DNA from: a candidate division KSB1 bacterium
GTDB lineage: Bacteria > Zhuqueibacterota > Zhuqueibacteria > Thermofontimicrobiales > Thermofontimicrobiaceae
Length of the DNA stretch: 64,000 bases
Direction: 5' to 3'
NCBI GenBank assembly: GCA_034506395.1
Contig: JAPDPQ010000020.1
Span: forward strand, 40,128 to 104,127
Positions 36,322 through 44,967 of this stretch are shown here, piece by piece. A program made the translations under genes and the position numbers. Numbering within the stretch: position 1 is the first letter of the stretch; every line of letters starts with the position of its first letter. The notes beneath the pieces are model-generated. The model did no database searches. It worked only from the letters and a program-made list of their open reading frames with translations, and was not told the DNA's origin.

Positions 36322-37029
36322 ATGACCATCAAAACCAAAATATTCCGTTACCATCCTGACAAAGACAAAAAGGGCAAACTGGTCGAATACTCCGTGCGCA
36401 TGGAAGAAGGCATGTCCGTGCTGGCGCTATTGCACCAGGTGCACGATGAGCAGGACGGCACGCTGGCCTATCGCTACTCCTGCCGTGGGGCGATCTGCGG
36501 CACCTGCGCCGTGATGATCAATGGCGTTCCTCGCTTGGCCTGCAAAACCCAGGTGAGCAAAATTCTCGATGAGGCCGACGCCATCACCATCGAGCCGCTG
36601 GCGCATTATGGTGTCATCAAGGACCTGGTGGTGGATAAGCGACCATTCTGGCAGGCGGTACAGGCCACCATGCCCTGGCTGGTTCGAGAGAAAGAACTGC
36701 CCGACGAACGGCTCAATTATGAAGCCAGTATGAGCAAGATGGACCTGGATCAATTGAATCGATCGTCAGACTGCATCAAATGCTCCTGCTGCCATGCGGG
36801 CTGTCCCAAGGTCGATGAAATGCCCGAATTCATTGGCCCAGCCATTTCTATTCAAATTAGCAAGCAAATGTTCGATCCACGGGATAGAAATTTCGAGCAT
36901 CGCAAGCAGATCAGTGCCGCTCCCAATGGCGTCTTTGCTTGTGATAAACATGCGGTCTGTGTGAAAGTCTGCCCGAAAGATTGTCGTCCCCTGCGGGCGA
37001 TTACGTTCATCCAGAATCGGATTAAATGA
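36322..37029 (+). CDS. sdhB: Succinate dehydrogenase/fumarate reductase iron-sulfur subunit
   Basis: This 235-residue protein has the [2Fe-2S] motif SCRGAICGTC with a later LACKTQ Cys, the [4Fe-4S] motif CIKCSCCHAGCP, and a C-x5-C-x3-CP motif (CDKHAVCVKVCP) expected for the [3Fe-4S] cluster. It passes electrons between the flavoprotein and a membrane quinone site. An AGAGGAG ribosome site precedes the ATG. The final codon leads straight into a short array of GGAATAGTGG-type words. The anchor subunit must be encoded elsewhere, or the enzyme uses another partner. Confidence 0.95.
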   Translation: MTIKTKIFRYHPDKDKKGKLVEYSVRMEEGMSVLALLHQVHDEQDGTLAYRYSCRGAICGTCAVMINGVPRLACKTQVSKILDEADAITIEPLAHYGVIKDLVVDKRPFWQAVQATMPWLVREKELPDERLNYEASMSKMDLDQLNRSSDCIKCSCCHAGCPKVDEMPEFIGPAISIQISKQMFDPRDRNFEHRKQISAAPNGVFACDKHAVCVKVCPKDCRPLRAITFIQNRIK

Positions 37030-37298
37030 TGGAATAGTGGAATAATGGAATAGTGGAGTAATGGAGTGCTGGAGCATTGGAATATTCTGTGTTGAGGAGA
37101 TAGATCTGAATGGGGAATTATTCCAGAAAGCAGGTTGTCCTTTATATTTGGGTTATCATTCCGAACGCAGTGAGGAATCTGACTTTCATGTAGTTGCTGA
37201 ATTTGCAGATTTCTCCATTCGGTCGAAATGACACTGAGATTCAAACTGATAACTGCTCTGAATAATAATATATTGAAATTGGAATTTCGAGGTAATTT
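37030..37298. repeat. GGAATAGTGG array plus one TCATTCC hairpin
   Basis: A degenerate array of TGGAATAGTGGAATAATGG-type words (37027-37082) follows the sdhB stop directly. One TCATTCCGAACG hairpin lies at about 37157-37231. No gene is seen. Confidence 0.75.
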
Positions 37299-38462
37299 AT
37301 GGATAGAATCATAAATTTCGATCATGGCTCAGCCACCCAGCCATTGCCTGAGGTGGTGGAGAGCATGATGCCGTTTTTGAAAGACAATTATGGCAATCCG
37401 TCCAGCATGCATGTGCTGGGTCAACAGGCGAAGGCGGCGCTGGATAAAGCCCGAGCTCAGGTCGCAGCGTTGATTAACTCCGAGCCCGAGGAAATCGTTT
37501 TCACCGCATCGGGCAGCGAATCCAATAATTTTGCATTGAAAGGGGTGGCGTTTGGCAATCGCAAGAAGGGCGACCATATCATTGTTTCAGCCATCGAGCA
37601 CTTTTCTGTGCTCCAGGCGGCCAAATCGCTGGAGAAGCTGGGCTATCAAATCACCCAGATTCCAGTAGACAAAGATGGTTTGGTCGATCCTGATGACGTC
37701 AAAAAAGCGATCACCGATAAAACGATTTTGATTTCGGTGCATCATGCCAATCCCGAGATCGGGACCATCGAACCGATCGAGGAAATCGGTAAAATCGCCA
37801 GGGAGAAGGGAGTGCTGTTTCATACCGATGCTATTCAAACCGCAGGCACGATCCCCGTGGACGTGAAAAAATTGAACGTCGATCTGCTCAGTCTGGCGGC
37901 CAACGCCTTTTATGGACCCAAAGGAGCAGCGGCACTCTACATCCGTAAGGGCGCCAGGATCAATCCACTGATCGACGGGGGCACCCAGGAAGGCGGTCGG
38001 CGAGCGGGCACGGAAAATTTGCTGGGTATTGTTGGCATGGGTGCGGCGGCGGAGCTCGCTCTCAGGGACATGGACAAAAGGATCGCCCACGTGCAGCCGC
38101 TGCGGGATTTGATGATTCAATTGATCGAAGAAAAAATCGACCATGTTTATCTTCATGGTCATCGCACCCAGCGGTTGCCCAATAATGTGAATTTTGGCTT
38201 TGAATTCATCGAAGGCGAATCGATCCTGCTGTTTTTGGGCATGAGCAACATCATCGCCTCCAGCGGCTCGGCCTGTACCTCCAAAGCGCTGAAAGCTTCC
38301 CACGTGCTGTTGGGCATTGGTCAATCGCACGCCATTGCCAACGGAACAATTTTATTCACGCTGGGTATTGATAATACCGAAGAAGATATTCGGCTTCTGG
38401 GGGAGAAGCTTCCCGGGATTGTAGAGCGACTGAGGTCGATGTCGCCGCTGTATAAAAAATGA
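37299..38462 (+). CDS. NifS/IscS-like aminotransferase class V protein lacking the PLP lysine
   Basis: This 387-residue protein resembles NifS/IscS along its whole length. Conserved features include YGNPSSMH, the His in AIEHFSV, HTDAIQTAG (PLP ring Asp and Gln), GRRAGTEN, and the persulfide Cys326 in SSGSACTSKAL. The usual SxHK segment that supplies the Schiff-base lysine reads SLAANAFYGPKG here (nt 37887-37922), so His becomes Asn202 and Lys becomes Ala203. Without that lysine, ordinary cysteine desulfurase chemistry is not expected. It heads a group with an IscU scaffold, a DsrE protein and TusA, so it may carry or bind persulfide rather than generate it. A frameshift is not the cause, because the frame is intact on both sides. 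Confidence 0.93.
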   Translation: MDRIINFDHGSATQPLPEVVESMMPFLKDNYGNPSSMHVLGQQAKAALDKARAQVAALINSEPEEIVFTASGSESNNFALKGVAFGNRKKGDHIIVSAIEHFSVLQAAKSLEKLGYQITQIPVDKDGLVDPDDVKKAITDKTILISVHHANPEIGTIEPIEEIGKIAREKGVLFHTDAIQTAGTIPVDVKKLNVDLLSLAANAFYGPKGAAALYIRKGARINPLIDGGTQEGGRRAGTENLLGIVGMGAAAELALRDMDKRIAHVQPLRDLMIQLIEEKIDHVYLHGHRTQRLPNNVNFGFEFIEGESILLFLGMSNIIASSGSACTSKALKASHVLLGIGQSHAIANGTILFTLGIDNTEEDIRLLGEKLPGIVERLRSMSPLYKK

Positions 38463-38794
38463 TGTTTATTTAGGCTTCTTCAAAATAAAAATTTTACAGT
38501 CATTCCGAACGGAGCGCAGCGGAGTGAGGAATCTTCATTTCTCACGGAATCTATCAATTAATCAGATTCCTCGCTTCGCTCGGAATGACGGGTTCAAACA
38601 TTTTGCAGAAGTCAATAAGAAATAAAAATTACAAAAAACAATAAGCCAATTTCAAACAAATCTCAAATCCAAATATTCAATGAACCAAAAAGTTTTGAAT
38701 TTGTGTTTTTGAGAATTGAAAATTATTTGGATTTTGGGATTTGATTTTTGGAATTTTAATGCCGATTATTGAATTATTACGAAAGGATATAACA
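38463..38794. repeat. TCATTCC hairpin and AT-rich repeat
   Basis: A long hairpin (about 38501-38590) has left end GTCATTCCGAACGGAGCG and right end CGCTCGGAATGAC. It is followed by the CAAATTTC/GGATTTTGG AT-rich repeat (38625-38755). No gene is seen; the frame open from 38741 into the next gene starts in repeat DNA. Confidence 0.75.
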
Positions 38795-39223
38795 ATGACA
38801 GGCCCATATAGCGAAAAAGTAATGGATCACTTTATGAATCCGAGGAACGTTGGCGAAATCGAGGATGCGGATGGCGTGGGAACGGTGGGAAATCCCGCCT
38901 GTGGCGATATTATGCAGATGTTTATCAAAGTGAAAGATGACACGATTGTTGATGCCAAGTTCAAAACTTTTGGCTGCGGTGCGGCCATTGCGACGAGCAG
39001 CATGGCTACCGAGTTGATAAAAGGCAAAAAAATCGAAGAGGCGGTAAAAGTCACCAACGAACAGGTTACCAGTGCCTTGGGCGGATTGCCCGCCGTGAAG
39101 CGCCACTGTTCAGTGTTGGCTGAAGAGGCACTCCACAGTGCTCTGGCTGATTATTTTAAGAGGCAGGGCAAACCCGCTCCATTCAAATTGAAAACTTCCG
39201 AAGAATTTCATAAGGACGAATGA
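38795..39223 (+). CDS. iscU: IscU/NifU-type iron-sulfur cluster scaffold
   Basis: This 142-residue protein starts at ATG 38795 after GAAAGGAT. It has the three IscU cysteines in GNPACGD, KTFGCGAAIA and KRHCSVLAEEAL. The C-terminal tail is short, with no NifU ferredoxin or Nfu domain. It should assemble [2Fe-2S] clusters from iron and persulfide sulfur. The usual LPPVK motif reads LPAVK, still compatible with HscA recognition, although no hscAB genes are seen. It lies downstream of the NifS-like protein without PLP lysine and 7 bp before a DsrE gene. Confidence 0.93.
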   Translation: MTGPYSEKVMDHFMNPRNVGEIEDADGVGTVGNPACGDIMQMFIKVKDDTIVDAKFKTFGCGAAIATSSMATELIKGKKIEEAVKVTNEQVTSALGGLPAVKRHCSVLAEEALHSALADYFKRQGKPAPFKLKTSEEFHKDE

Positions 39224-39230
39224 GCGAAAT

Positions 39231-39713
39231 ATGGACAATAAAAATGTAGTGACCATCGTCGTTTTCAGCGGCGACCTGGATAAGCTGTTAGCGGCATTTA
39301 TCATTGCCACAGGAGCGGCTGCCTCGGGCAAACAGGTGAATATGTTCTTCACCTTCTGGGGATTGAAGCTGCTGCAAAAGACCCACCAAAAGCCCCGAGG
39401 AATGAGCTTCCTGCAAAAAATGTTCGCCTTCATGGTCAAGCCAGGTCCCGATAAGCGCACCATTTCCAAATTAAATATGGCGGGCATGGGACCGATGATG
39501 CTCAAGAAGCTTATGAAACGGTCCCGAATGCCATCGCTCAAGGAATTGATGACCACAGCCAAAAACCTGGGCGTCAAATTCACCGCCTGCACCACCAGCA
39601 TGGGCGTGATGGGGATTACCAGAGAAACATTGATCCCAGAGGTCGATAACATCGCTGGGGTGACTTCGTTTTTGGCGGATGCAGAGAAAAGTAGTGTGAC
39701 GTTGTTTATCTAA
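39231..39713 (+). CDS. DsrE/DsrF-like (peroxiredoxin-family) sulfur-carrier protein
   Basis: This 160-residue protein begins 7 bp after iscU, so it is in the same operon. It opens with NVVTIVVFSGDLDKLLAAFI and contains MFFTFWGLKLL, typical of the larger DsrE-type proteins found beside TusA. A Cys in FTACTTSMGVMG occupies the position usual for the reactive Cys in DsrE relatives. Such proteins receive or donate persulfide sulfur, though many members are uncharacterised. The TusA gene follows after a fold-back repeat. Confidence 0.85.
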   Translation: MDNKNVVTIVVFSGDLDKLLAAFIIATGAAASGKQVNMFFTFWGLKLLQKTHQKPRGMSFLQKMFAFMVKPGPDKRTISKLNMAGMGPMMLKKLMKRSRMPSLKELMTTAKNLGVKFTACTTSMGVMGITRETLIPEVDNIAGVTSFLADAEKSSVTLFI

Positions 39714-39714
39714 T

Positions 39715-39792
39715 TTCTCACACAGATGATAAAACTTCCGCTGATATTTATTTGAAATAACATCCGTGGTTGTTCTATGATCCGTGGGGAAA
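39715..39792. repeat. Single CCCCACGGAT-family fold-back repeat between dsrE-like and tusA
   Basis: One unit of the tandem family seen at 20.2 and 22.5 kb: a left arm with CACAGATGATAAAAC and CCGCTGAT, and a right arm CATCCGTGGTTGTTCTATG ending in GTGGGGAAA. It lies within what should be one operon. Confidence 0.75.
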
Positions 39793-39811
39793 AAACGAGG
39801 ACCGATCGATA

Positions 39812-40045
39812 ATGAAAGCAGATTTTACCATAGACTGTTTGGGATTATATTGCCCGATGCCGATTATCAAAACGGCAGAGAAGATCAAAGAATTATCACC
39901 AGGGCAGATTCTGGAAGTTATCTCTGATGATCCTGGATTTGTCGAGGATATGCCCAATTGGTGTAAAATGACGGGACATGAGTTTTTGGAGATGCAGCAG
40001 GAGGGGGAGGAGTATCGGGCGTATGTGAGGAAGGTTGGTGGGTAG
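39812..40045 (+). CDS. tusA: TusA-family sulfurtransferase
   Basis: This 77-residue protein has the TusA motif DCLGLYCPMPI with the single reactive Cys-Pro, and EVISDDPGFVEDMPNWC later. ATG 39812 is preferred over 39770, which would translate the preceding repeat. TusA proteins accept persulfide from a cysteine desulfurase and pass it to DsrE-type carriers or to tRNA and cofactor synthesis. Here it completes a NifS-like, IscU, DsrE, TusA set. Confidence 0.92.
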   Translation: MKADFTIDCLGLYCPMPIIKTAEKIKELSPGQILEVISDDPGFVEDMPNWCKMTGHEFLEMQQEGEEYRAYVRKVGG

Positions 40046-40182
40046 AGAATTGAGCAAGTTTATGGTTAGGGAATCGATTCTGCAAAATTGTTTTTCCAGT
40101 GTTAAAATAAGCTTAAGCTAATTTGTTAATGGAAGCATGTAACATTTGGATAATCCATAAAAAAATCAGATAAAGAAGTTGC

Positions 40183-40512
40183 ATGGCAGAACAATCAGAT
40201 ATTCTGATATTAGCACGGAAAGCTGCTGAAATAAAGATTCTATATCTTCCTCATGCATTGCGACAGATGTCTCGGCCCGACAGAATGATTAGTGTTACAG
40301 AAATACGTAACGTTGTAGAGCATGGCGAAGTGATCGAAGATTATCCAGAGGATCAACGGGGGCATAGCTGCTTAATAATGGGCTATGGGAGTGATGGTCG
40401 TCCAATTCATGTCGTTTGTTCTCCCAAAGAGGATTATTTAGCGATTTTCACAGCTTATATTCCACACATAGATCAATGGGAAAATGATTTTAAGACGAGG
40501 CGAAAATTATGA
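40183..40512 (+). CDS. DUF4258-family protein, probable toxin of a type II module
   Basis: This 109-residue protein matches the DUF4258 pattern I know, with LYLPHALRQM, EVIEDYPEDQRGHSC and GRPIHVVCSPKEDYLAIFTAY. DUF4258 resembles RelE/BrnT-like small RNases. It overlaps the next gene by 4 nt (ATGA), the next gene being a YgiT/MqsA-type zinc finger, a typical toxin-antitoxin arrangement. A usual AAGAAG ribosome site lies upstream of the ATG. Confidence 0.82.
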   Translation: MAEQSDILILARKAAEIKILYLPHALRQMSRPDRMISVTEIRNVVEHGEVIEDYPEDQRGHSCLIMGYGSDGRPIHVVCSPKEDYLAIFTAYIPHIDQWENDFKTRRKL

Positions 40513-40721
40513 AGTGTATTCATTGCCAGGGCAAAATGGAGCGAAAAACCGCTCCCTTTCAAATTCACCGAAAAGGGTATCATTTGATGCTGAATGCAGT
40601 TCCCGCCTGGGTTTGCCAGCAATGCGGCGAAGCATATTTTGAAGAGGCCGAGGTCGATTCCATCCAGACCGTACTTCAAAAATTGGATGAGCAGGCTGAA
40701 AAATTAGCCAAAGCTGCCTGA
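40509..40721 (+). CDS. YgiT/MqsA-type zinc-finger antitoxin-like protein
   Basis: This 70-residue protein has two CxxC pairs (CIHC and CQQC) that should bind zinc, as in the N-terminal domain of MqsA. The second pair is followed by GEAYFEEAEVDSI. It lacks the C-terminal HTH DNA-binding domain of full MqsA, as is common for partners of DUF4258. It overlaps the DUF4258 gene by 4 nt, so translation is coupled. Confidence 0.85.
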   Translation: MKCIHCQGKMERKTAPFQIHRKGYHLMLNAVPAWVCQQCGEAYFEEAEVDSIQTVLQKLDEQAEKLAKAA

Positions 40722-41002
40722 CGGAGTCGAAATTTTTTGTGGGAATAAAACCTAATGGATGTTGCTGATCTCTCCCAGTCCTAATGGCGTAAAAAATCAA
40801 TCACCAAATTTTGTGGCAGGTTTTTCATGATTTATGTCTGAGCTAATCATTGATAAATGGCAATACTAGGGCTGCAATAACCGATCTTTGGATGCATAAA
40901 TTTTGATTGCGTTATTGGTTCGATTTATCGTGATCGAGAATTGTAATGAAAAATGTGAATCTATTGGGAGGATTCTCTATAGATAGAAAGTAGCTTCAAA
41001 AG
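40722..41002. other. Gap with no gene or repeat seen
   Basis: This 281-bp gap between the toxin-antitoxin pair and the YyaL-like gene contains no frame or repeat that I can support. A GGGAGGATTC stretch near 40965 resembles a ribosome site but is too far from the next ATG to set its start. Confidence 0.4.
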
Positions 41003-43069
41003 ATGACTCAATCCAAACACACCAACCACCTCATCCACGAAACCAGCCCCTACCTGCTCCAGCACGCCCATAATCTAGTGAACTGGTATCCCTGGGGCGA
41101 GGAAGCGCTGCAATTGGCCAGGAAGCTGGACAGACCGATTTTTCTTTCCATCGGCTATTCTGCCTGCCATTGGTGCCATGTCATGGCGCACGAATCGTTT
41201 GAAAACGAAGCCATTGCTAAAATCCTGAATGATTATTTTATTTCCATCAAAGTCGATCGGGAAGAGCGGCCTGATCTAGATGAGATTTACATGACCGCTG
41301 TGCAACTGATGACAGGCAGTGGCGGCTGGCCTCTCTCGGTCTGGCTGACACCCGATCTGGAGCCGTTCTATGGCGGCACTTATTTCCCGCCCGAGGATCG
41401 CTGGGGGAGAGTTGGCTTCCGAAAAATTTTGTTGCAGATCGCCCAAATCTGGCAGCAGCGGCGTGGCGATGTAGTGAGCAGCGCTCGACAAATCACGGCC
41501 AGTCTCAAGCAAATCAACGAAGTTCAATCCGTTGATTTCCAGCTTGATCAATCCTTGTGGCATTCGGCGTTCAAATCGGCTGAGCAGCGATTCGATGAAC
41601 GGTACGGCGGATTTGGTAGTGCGCCCAAATTTCCGATGGCCATGGAATTATCCTTTTTGCTGCGCTATTATTTTCACACAGGCCAAAAACGAGCACTGGC
41701 GATGGTGGAAAAATCCTTGCAAGAAATGGCCAATGGTGGCATTTTCGATCACCTCGGCGGAGGCTTCCATCGCTATTCCACCGACGAACGCTGGCTAGTA
41801 CCCCATTTCGAAAAGATGCTCTACGATAATGCCCTGCTCGCTATCACCTACCTGGAAGCCTATCAATTGACAAGAAATGTCGATTACAAAGAGACCGCCA
41901 GCGCTACGCTGGATTATGTCCTGCGAGAAATGACCTCGCCCGAAGGCGGCTTCTATTCCTCCCAGGATGCCGATAGCGAGGGCGAGGAGGGCAAATTTTA
42001 CGTGTGGCATAAAAGCGACATCGAAGCGATTTTGGGCAAAGAGGATGCTAAGCTGTTTTGCGATATTTACGATGTCTCGGATCATGGCAACTGGGAGGGC
42101 AAAAATATTCTCCATCTCCGCCGCAGCTTGGAAGGCGCAGCGAGAGAGTATGGCATTTCTTTATCAGTGTTGAAAGATCGACTAGCTAAGGCTCGATGGC
42201 AATTGTTCGCCGTTCGTTCCCAACGGGTTCCGCCCGCCACGGATGACAAAATTCTGACCGATTGGAACAGCTTGATGATCTCGGCATGTTGCAAGGGATA
42301 TCAAATTTTAGGCGATCCAAAATATTTGACCGCCGCCCAAAAAGCAGTTGATTTTTTGCTGGAAAAACTTTATATTGATAGACGAATATTAAAGACTTAT
42401 CGCAATGGCAAAAGCCATTTGAACGGCTATTTGTCGGATTATGCGTTTATGGTCGCTGCGCTGATCGATCTGTACGAGTCCAATTTCGAATGGAAATATC
42501 TGAGCCAGGCGATCGAAATAAATGAGATAATGCTGCAAAAGTTTTGGGATGAACAATCGGGAGGATTTTATTTCACGCCAGATGATCACGAGCGATTGAT
42601 CGTCCGCACCCGCAATGCGCATGACAATGCTGTTCCAGCGGGCAACTCGGTAGCGGTGCATAATCTGCTGAAATTGAGCCAATTCACGGGCGATTTCAAG
42701 CTCAAACAACAGGCGGAGCGGACGCTAAAATTGTTCGCCAGTCAGATGCAGCGCTCGCCCTCGGGATTTTCGGTGCTGCTCTGTTCGCTGGATTATTTCT
42801 GGGGCAAGCCAAAAGAAATCGTGATTGCAGGCGACCGTGATGCTGATCCGACAAAGGCGATGATCGAGGCGGTTCATCAGCATTATCTGCCGAATAAGAT
42901 TCTGGCTTACGCTGATCCCGAGTTGGCGAATAAGGAAACAATTTTGCCAGTGATGGATGGTAAAGTTTCGCAAGATGGGCAGGCAAAGATTTTTGTGTGT
43001 GAGAATTATGCGTGTCAGAGTCCGTTTTCGGATTTAAAGGATTTTTATAATTTGTTGAGCGATCATTAA
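41003..43069 (+). CDS. YyaL/SSP411-type thioredoxin-domain protein (DUF255)
   Basis: This 688-residue protein has the family signature at its N-terminus: [35 protein letters not shown] (CxxC of the thioredoxin-like domain) and [15 protein letters not shown]. The rest forms an (alpha/alpha)6 barrel resembling N-acylglucosamine epimerases, with [20 protein letters not shown] and [11 protein letters not shown]. The protein is very widespread in bacteria, archaea and eukaryotes, but its reaction is not known. It is full length, and an inverted CGGAT pair follows its stop codon. Confidence 0.92.
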   Translation: MTQSKHTNHLIHETSPYLLQHAHNLVNWYPWGEEALQLARKLDRPIFLSIGYSACHWCHVMAHESFENEAIAKILNDYFISIKVDREERPDLDEIYMTAVQLMTGSGGWPLSVWLTPDLEPFYGGTYFPPEDRWGRVGFRKILLQIAQIWQQRRGDVVSSARQITASLKQINEVQSVDFQLDQSLWHSAFKSAEQRFDERYGGFGSAPKFPMAMELSFLLRYYFHTGQKRALAMVEKSLQEMANGGIFDHLGGGFHRYSTDERWLVPHFEKMLYDNALLAITYLEAYQLTRNVDYKETASATLDYVLREMTSPEGGFYSSQDADSEGEEGKFYVWHKSDIEAILGKEDAKLFCDIYDVSDHGNWEGKNILHLRRSLEGAAREYGISLSVLKDRLAKARWQLFAVRSQRVPPATDDKILTDWNSLMISACCKGYQILGDPKYLTAAQKAVDFLLEKLYIDRRILKTYRNGKSHLNGYLSDYAFMVAALIDLYESNFEWKYLSQAIEINEIMLQKFWDEQSGGFYFTPDDHERLIVRTRNAHDNAVPAGNSVAVHNLLKLSQFTGDFKLKQQAERTLKLFASQMQRSPSGFSVLLCSLDYFWGKPKEIVIAGDRDADPTKAMIEAVHQHYLPNKILAYADPELANKETILPVMDGKVSQDGQAKIFVCENYACQSPFSDLKDFYNLLSDH

Positions 43070-43076
43070 TTTTTTT

Positions 43077-43149
43077 CCAACGGATAGAAACAACCCAACG
43101 GATTTTATTTTTAAAATTTTTTATCAATTGGGTTATTTCAATCCGTTGG
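43077..43149. repeat. Closely spaced inverted CGGAT pair
   Basis: A reverse copy at 43077-43103 and a forward copy at 43123-43149 lie 19 bp apart. They can form one long hairpin between the YyaL-like stop and the ATPase start, 31 bp downstream. Confidence 0.8.
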
Positions 43150-43180
43150 AGAATTCTTTTTTTTCAGTTAAGAGGAAAAC

Positions 43181-44152
43181 ATGATTTCAATACTCGAAAT
43201 CAAAAATTTCAAATCCATCAAGCATATTACACTCGATTGTCGCAAGGTAAATATTTTTATTGGCAAGCCGAACACGGGCAAATCCAATATTCTGGAGAGT
43301 GTCAGTATTTTTTCCATCCTATACGATAAGCTAGAAGCATTTATTCGATTTGAAAATATTGCCAATTTGTTTTACGATCAGGATACCGAGCGCAAGATCG
43401 AGGTGATTGCTGATGATTCTTTCTGTACCTTAGAATTTGAACAGGGAAAATTTATTGGCAAGGGAAACTATCAATTGAAAGAAAAATCTATTCACATACA
43501 ATTTGAATATGGATTTGAGGGTTGGAAAGGTGGCTCAGTCGATACCAGTTTAAGTTTGCCGATTAAATTTTATCGGTTTTTTTCACTGGATAAATTTCCC
43601 AAACAAGAATTGAATTTTTTGCTGCCGCCCAAAGGTGAAAATTTATTGGCGCTGCTTTTGGCCAATAAGGAATTGAGGAAGCTGGTTAGTGATCTGTTTG
43701 CGGAATTTGGCATCAGAATTGGTCTAAAACCACTGGAAAATAAAATCGAGATTCTCAAAGAGACCGATGGTATCATCATTTCCTATCCTTATTCACTGGT
43801 GTCCGATACCTTGCGAAGAGTCGCCTTTTACTTAGTCGCTCTCGAAACGAATAAGGATTCAATCATTTTATTCGAAGAACCAGAAGCCCATTCATTTCCA
43901 TTTTACACTAAATATTTGGCAGAGAGAATTGCTCTGGATGAGACAAATCAATTTTTTATTTCGACCCATAATCCCTATTTTCTGCTGTCGCTTCTGGAAA
44001 AAACTCGGCAAAATGAACTTGGGATTTTTATTACTTATTTTGAAGATTATCAGACCAGGGTAAAGCAGTTATCGGCAAACGAAGTATCTGAATTTTTTGA
44101 TCTCGATGCCAGCGTATTTTTTAACCTCGATCGTTTTCTGGGGGAAGAATGA
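43181..44152 (+). CDS. AAA/ABC-type ATPase, partner of an adjacent Toprim-like protein
   Basis: This 323-residue protein starts SILEIKNFKSIKHITLDC and has Walker A GKPNTGKSN (about residue 29), Walker B SIILFEEPEAH (about 230) and an H-loop FISTHNPYF, as in OLD- and RecF-like SMC-type ATPases. It lacks a fused Toprim domain. The next gene overlaps it by 4 nt and encodes a 151-residue protein with Toprim-like acidic motifs. The pair therefore looks like a split OLD-type system, comparable in layout to PARIS, Gabija or other ATPase-nuclease defence pairs, though I do not claim identity to any of them. An AGAGGAAAAC ribosome site precedes the ATG. Confidence 0.85.
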   Translation: MISILEIKNFKSIKHITLDCRKVNIFIGKPNTGKSNILESVSIFSILYDKLEAFIRFENIANLFYDQDTERKIEVIADDSFCTLEFEQGKFIGKGNYQLKEKSIHIQFEYGFEGWKGGSVDTSLSLPIKFYRFFSLDKFPKQELNFLLPPKGENLLALLLANKELRKLVSDLFAEFGIRIGLKPLENKIEILKETDGIIISYPYSLVSDTLRRVAFYLVALETNKDSIILFEEPEAHSFPFYTKYLAERIALDETNQFFISTHNPYFLLSLLEKTRQNELGIFITYFEDYQTRVKQLSANEVSEFFDLDASVFFNLDRFLGEE

Positions 44153-44604
44153 TCTTTGTCGAGTGCAATGCCGATAAAACGCTGCTCACGTCGCTCGGAA
44201 TTCAAGCGAAAGATATTTATCATGTTTTTAGCAAGGGAAATGTTTGCAATCGATTGAGGAAAAATAAGAATTGTATTGGCCTGGTGGATGAAGATCCTGA
44301 TAGCGGTCAGCCACAATACCTGGAGACATTGGCATTGATTTCTGATAAAAATGATGTGAAAGTTTTGAATGATAAGAATAATCAAAATTATTTAATCGTG
44401 TTATGTCCGAGGTTGGAAGATTGGATAGTGGCAGCAGCGCAACAGGCTGAAGTTGATCTGGCAAGTTACAACCTGCCCGCCAATGGAAATGCGTTACATA
44501 AAGTGGTGAATGTCAGGTTGGCTGATTTTGAAAGGCTGATAAAGGAGCTTAAAAAAAGCAGTAAAATGGTGGAATATTTGGTATCGCTTTTGCCCAACGG
44601 ATAG
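44149..44604 (+). CDS. Small Toprim-like protein paired with the ATPase
   Basis: This 151-residue protein overlaps the upstream ATPase stop by 4 nt, so the two are translationally coupled. MIFVECNADKTLL supplies a Glu after a beta strand, and IGLVDEDPDSGQ supplies a DxD motif, the layout of a Toprim active site. KGNVCNRLRKNKN is a basic segment between them. The protein is shorter than DUF4435 or OLD nuclease domains. If correct, the pair would be an ATPase-regulated nuclease. No domain was named with certainty. Confidence 0.65.
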   Translation: MIFVECNADKTLLTSLGIQAKDIYHVFSKGNVCNRLRKNKNCIGLVDEDPDSGQPQYLETLALISDKNDVKVLNDKNNQNYLIVLCPRLEDWIVAAAQQAEVDLASYNLPANGNALHKVVNVRLADFERLIKELKKSSKMVEYLVSLLPNG

Positions 44605-44697
44605 ATGAAACCAAAGGATTTTTAATTTGGTATCCGTTGGAGATTATTTCTTTTGTTATTGATTCAGATAACCTTGCTTTCAAGAATGGAGTTAAAA
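44605..44697. repeat. Degenerate CGGAT inverted pair
   Basis: A reverse-oriented CCCAACGGATAGATG overlapping the preceding stop (44594-44608) and a forward TATCCGTTGGAG (44631-44642) pair across a short AT-rich loop. The next start follows 55 bp later. Confidence 0.55.
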
Positions 44698-44940
44698 ATG
44701 AGCTACACTATTCCAGACGAAATAATCAAATCCACCCGAATGTCGATTCCAGAGCTATCTCAAGAGATAGCCCTGTTGCTGTTTCAAAAAGAAAAGCTGA
44801 CATTGGGACAGGCAAGCCGATTAGCTAGAATGAGTCAGCTCCAATTCCAGCATCTTCTGGCGAGTCGCCAGATTCCGATTCATTATGATGAACAGGATTT
44901 TGAAGATGACTTGCGAACTTTAAAAGCCAATTATATATAG
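44698..44940 (+). CDS. UPF0175-family protein, antitoxin-like
   Basis: This 80-residue protein, starting at ATG 44698 with GGAGTTAA upstream, has the UPF0175 pattern EIALLLFQKEKLTLGQASRLARMSQ, a helix-turn-helix often found in antitoxins of VapC- or DUF3368-type toxins. No DUF3368 partner follows; a nucleotidyltransferase and HEPN pair comes next instead. It may be an orphan antitoxin. Confidence 0.82.
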   Translation: MSYTIPDEIIKSTRMSIPELSQEIALLLFQKEKLTLGQASRLARMSQLQFQHLLASRQIPIHYDEQDFEDDLRTLKANYI

Positions 44941-44967
44941 ATAGAAAAACTTCTAGGTTTCAAAAAA

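Noticed and set aside
37299..38462. Treating the NifS-like gene as a normal cysteine desulfurase
   Set aside because: The Schiff-base lysine codon is absent although the frame is intact.
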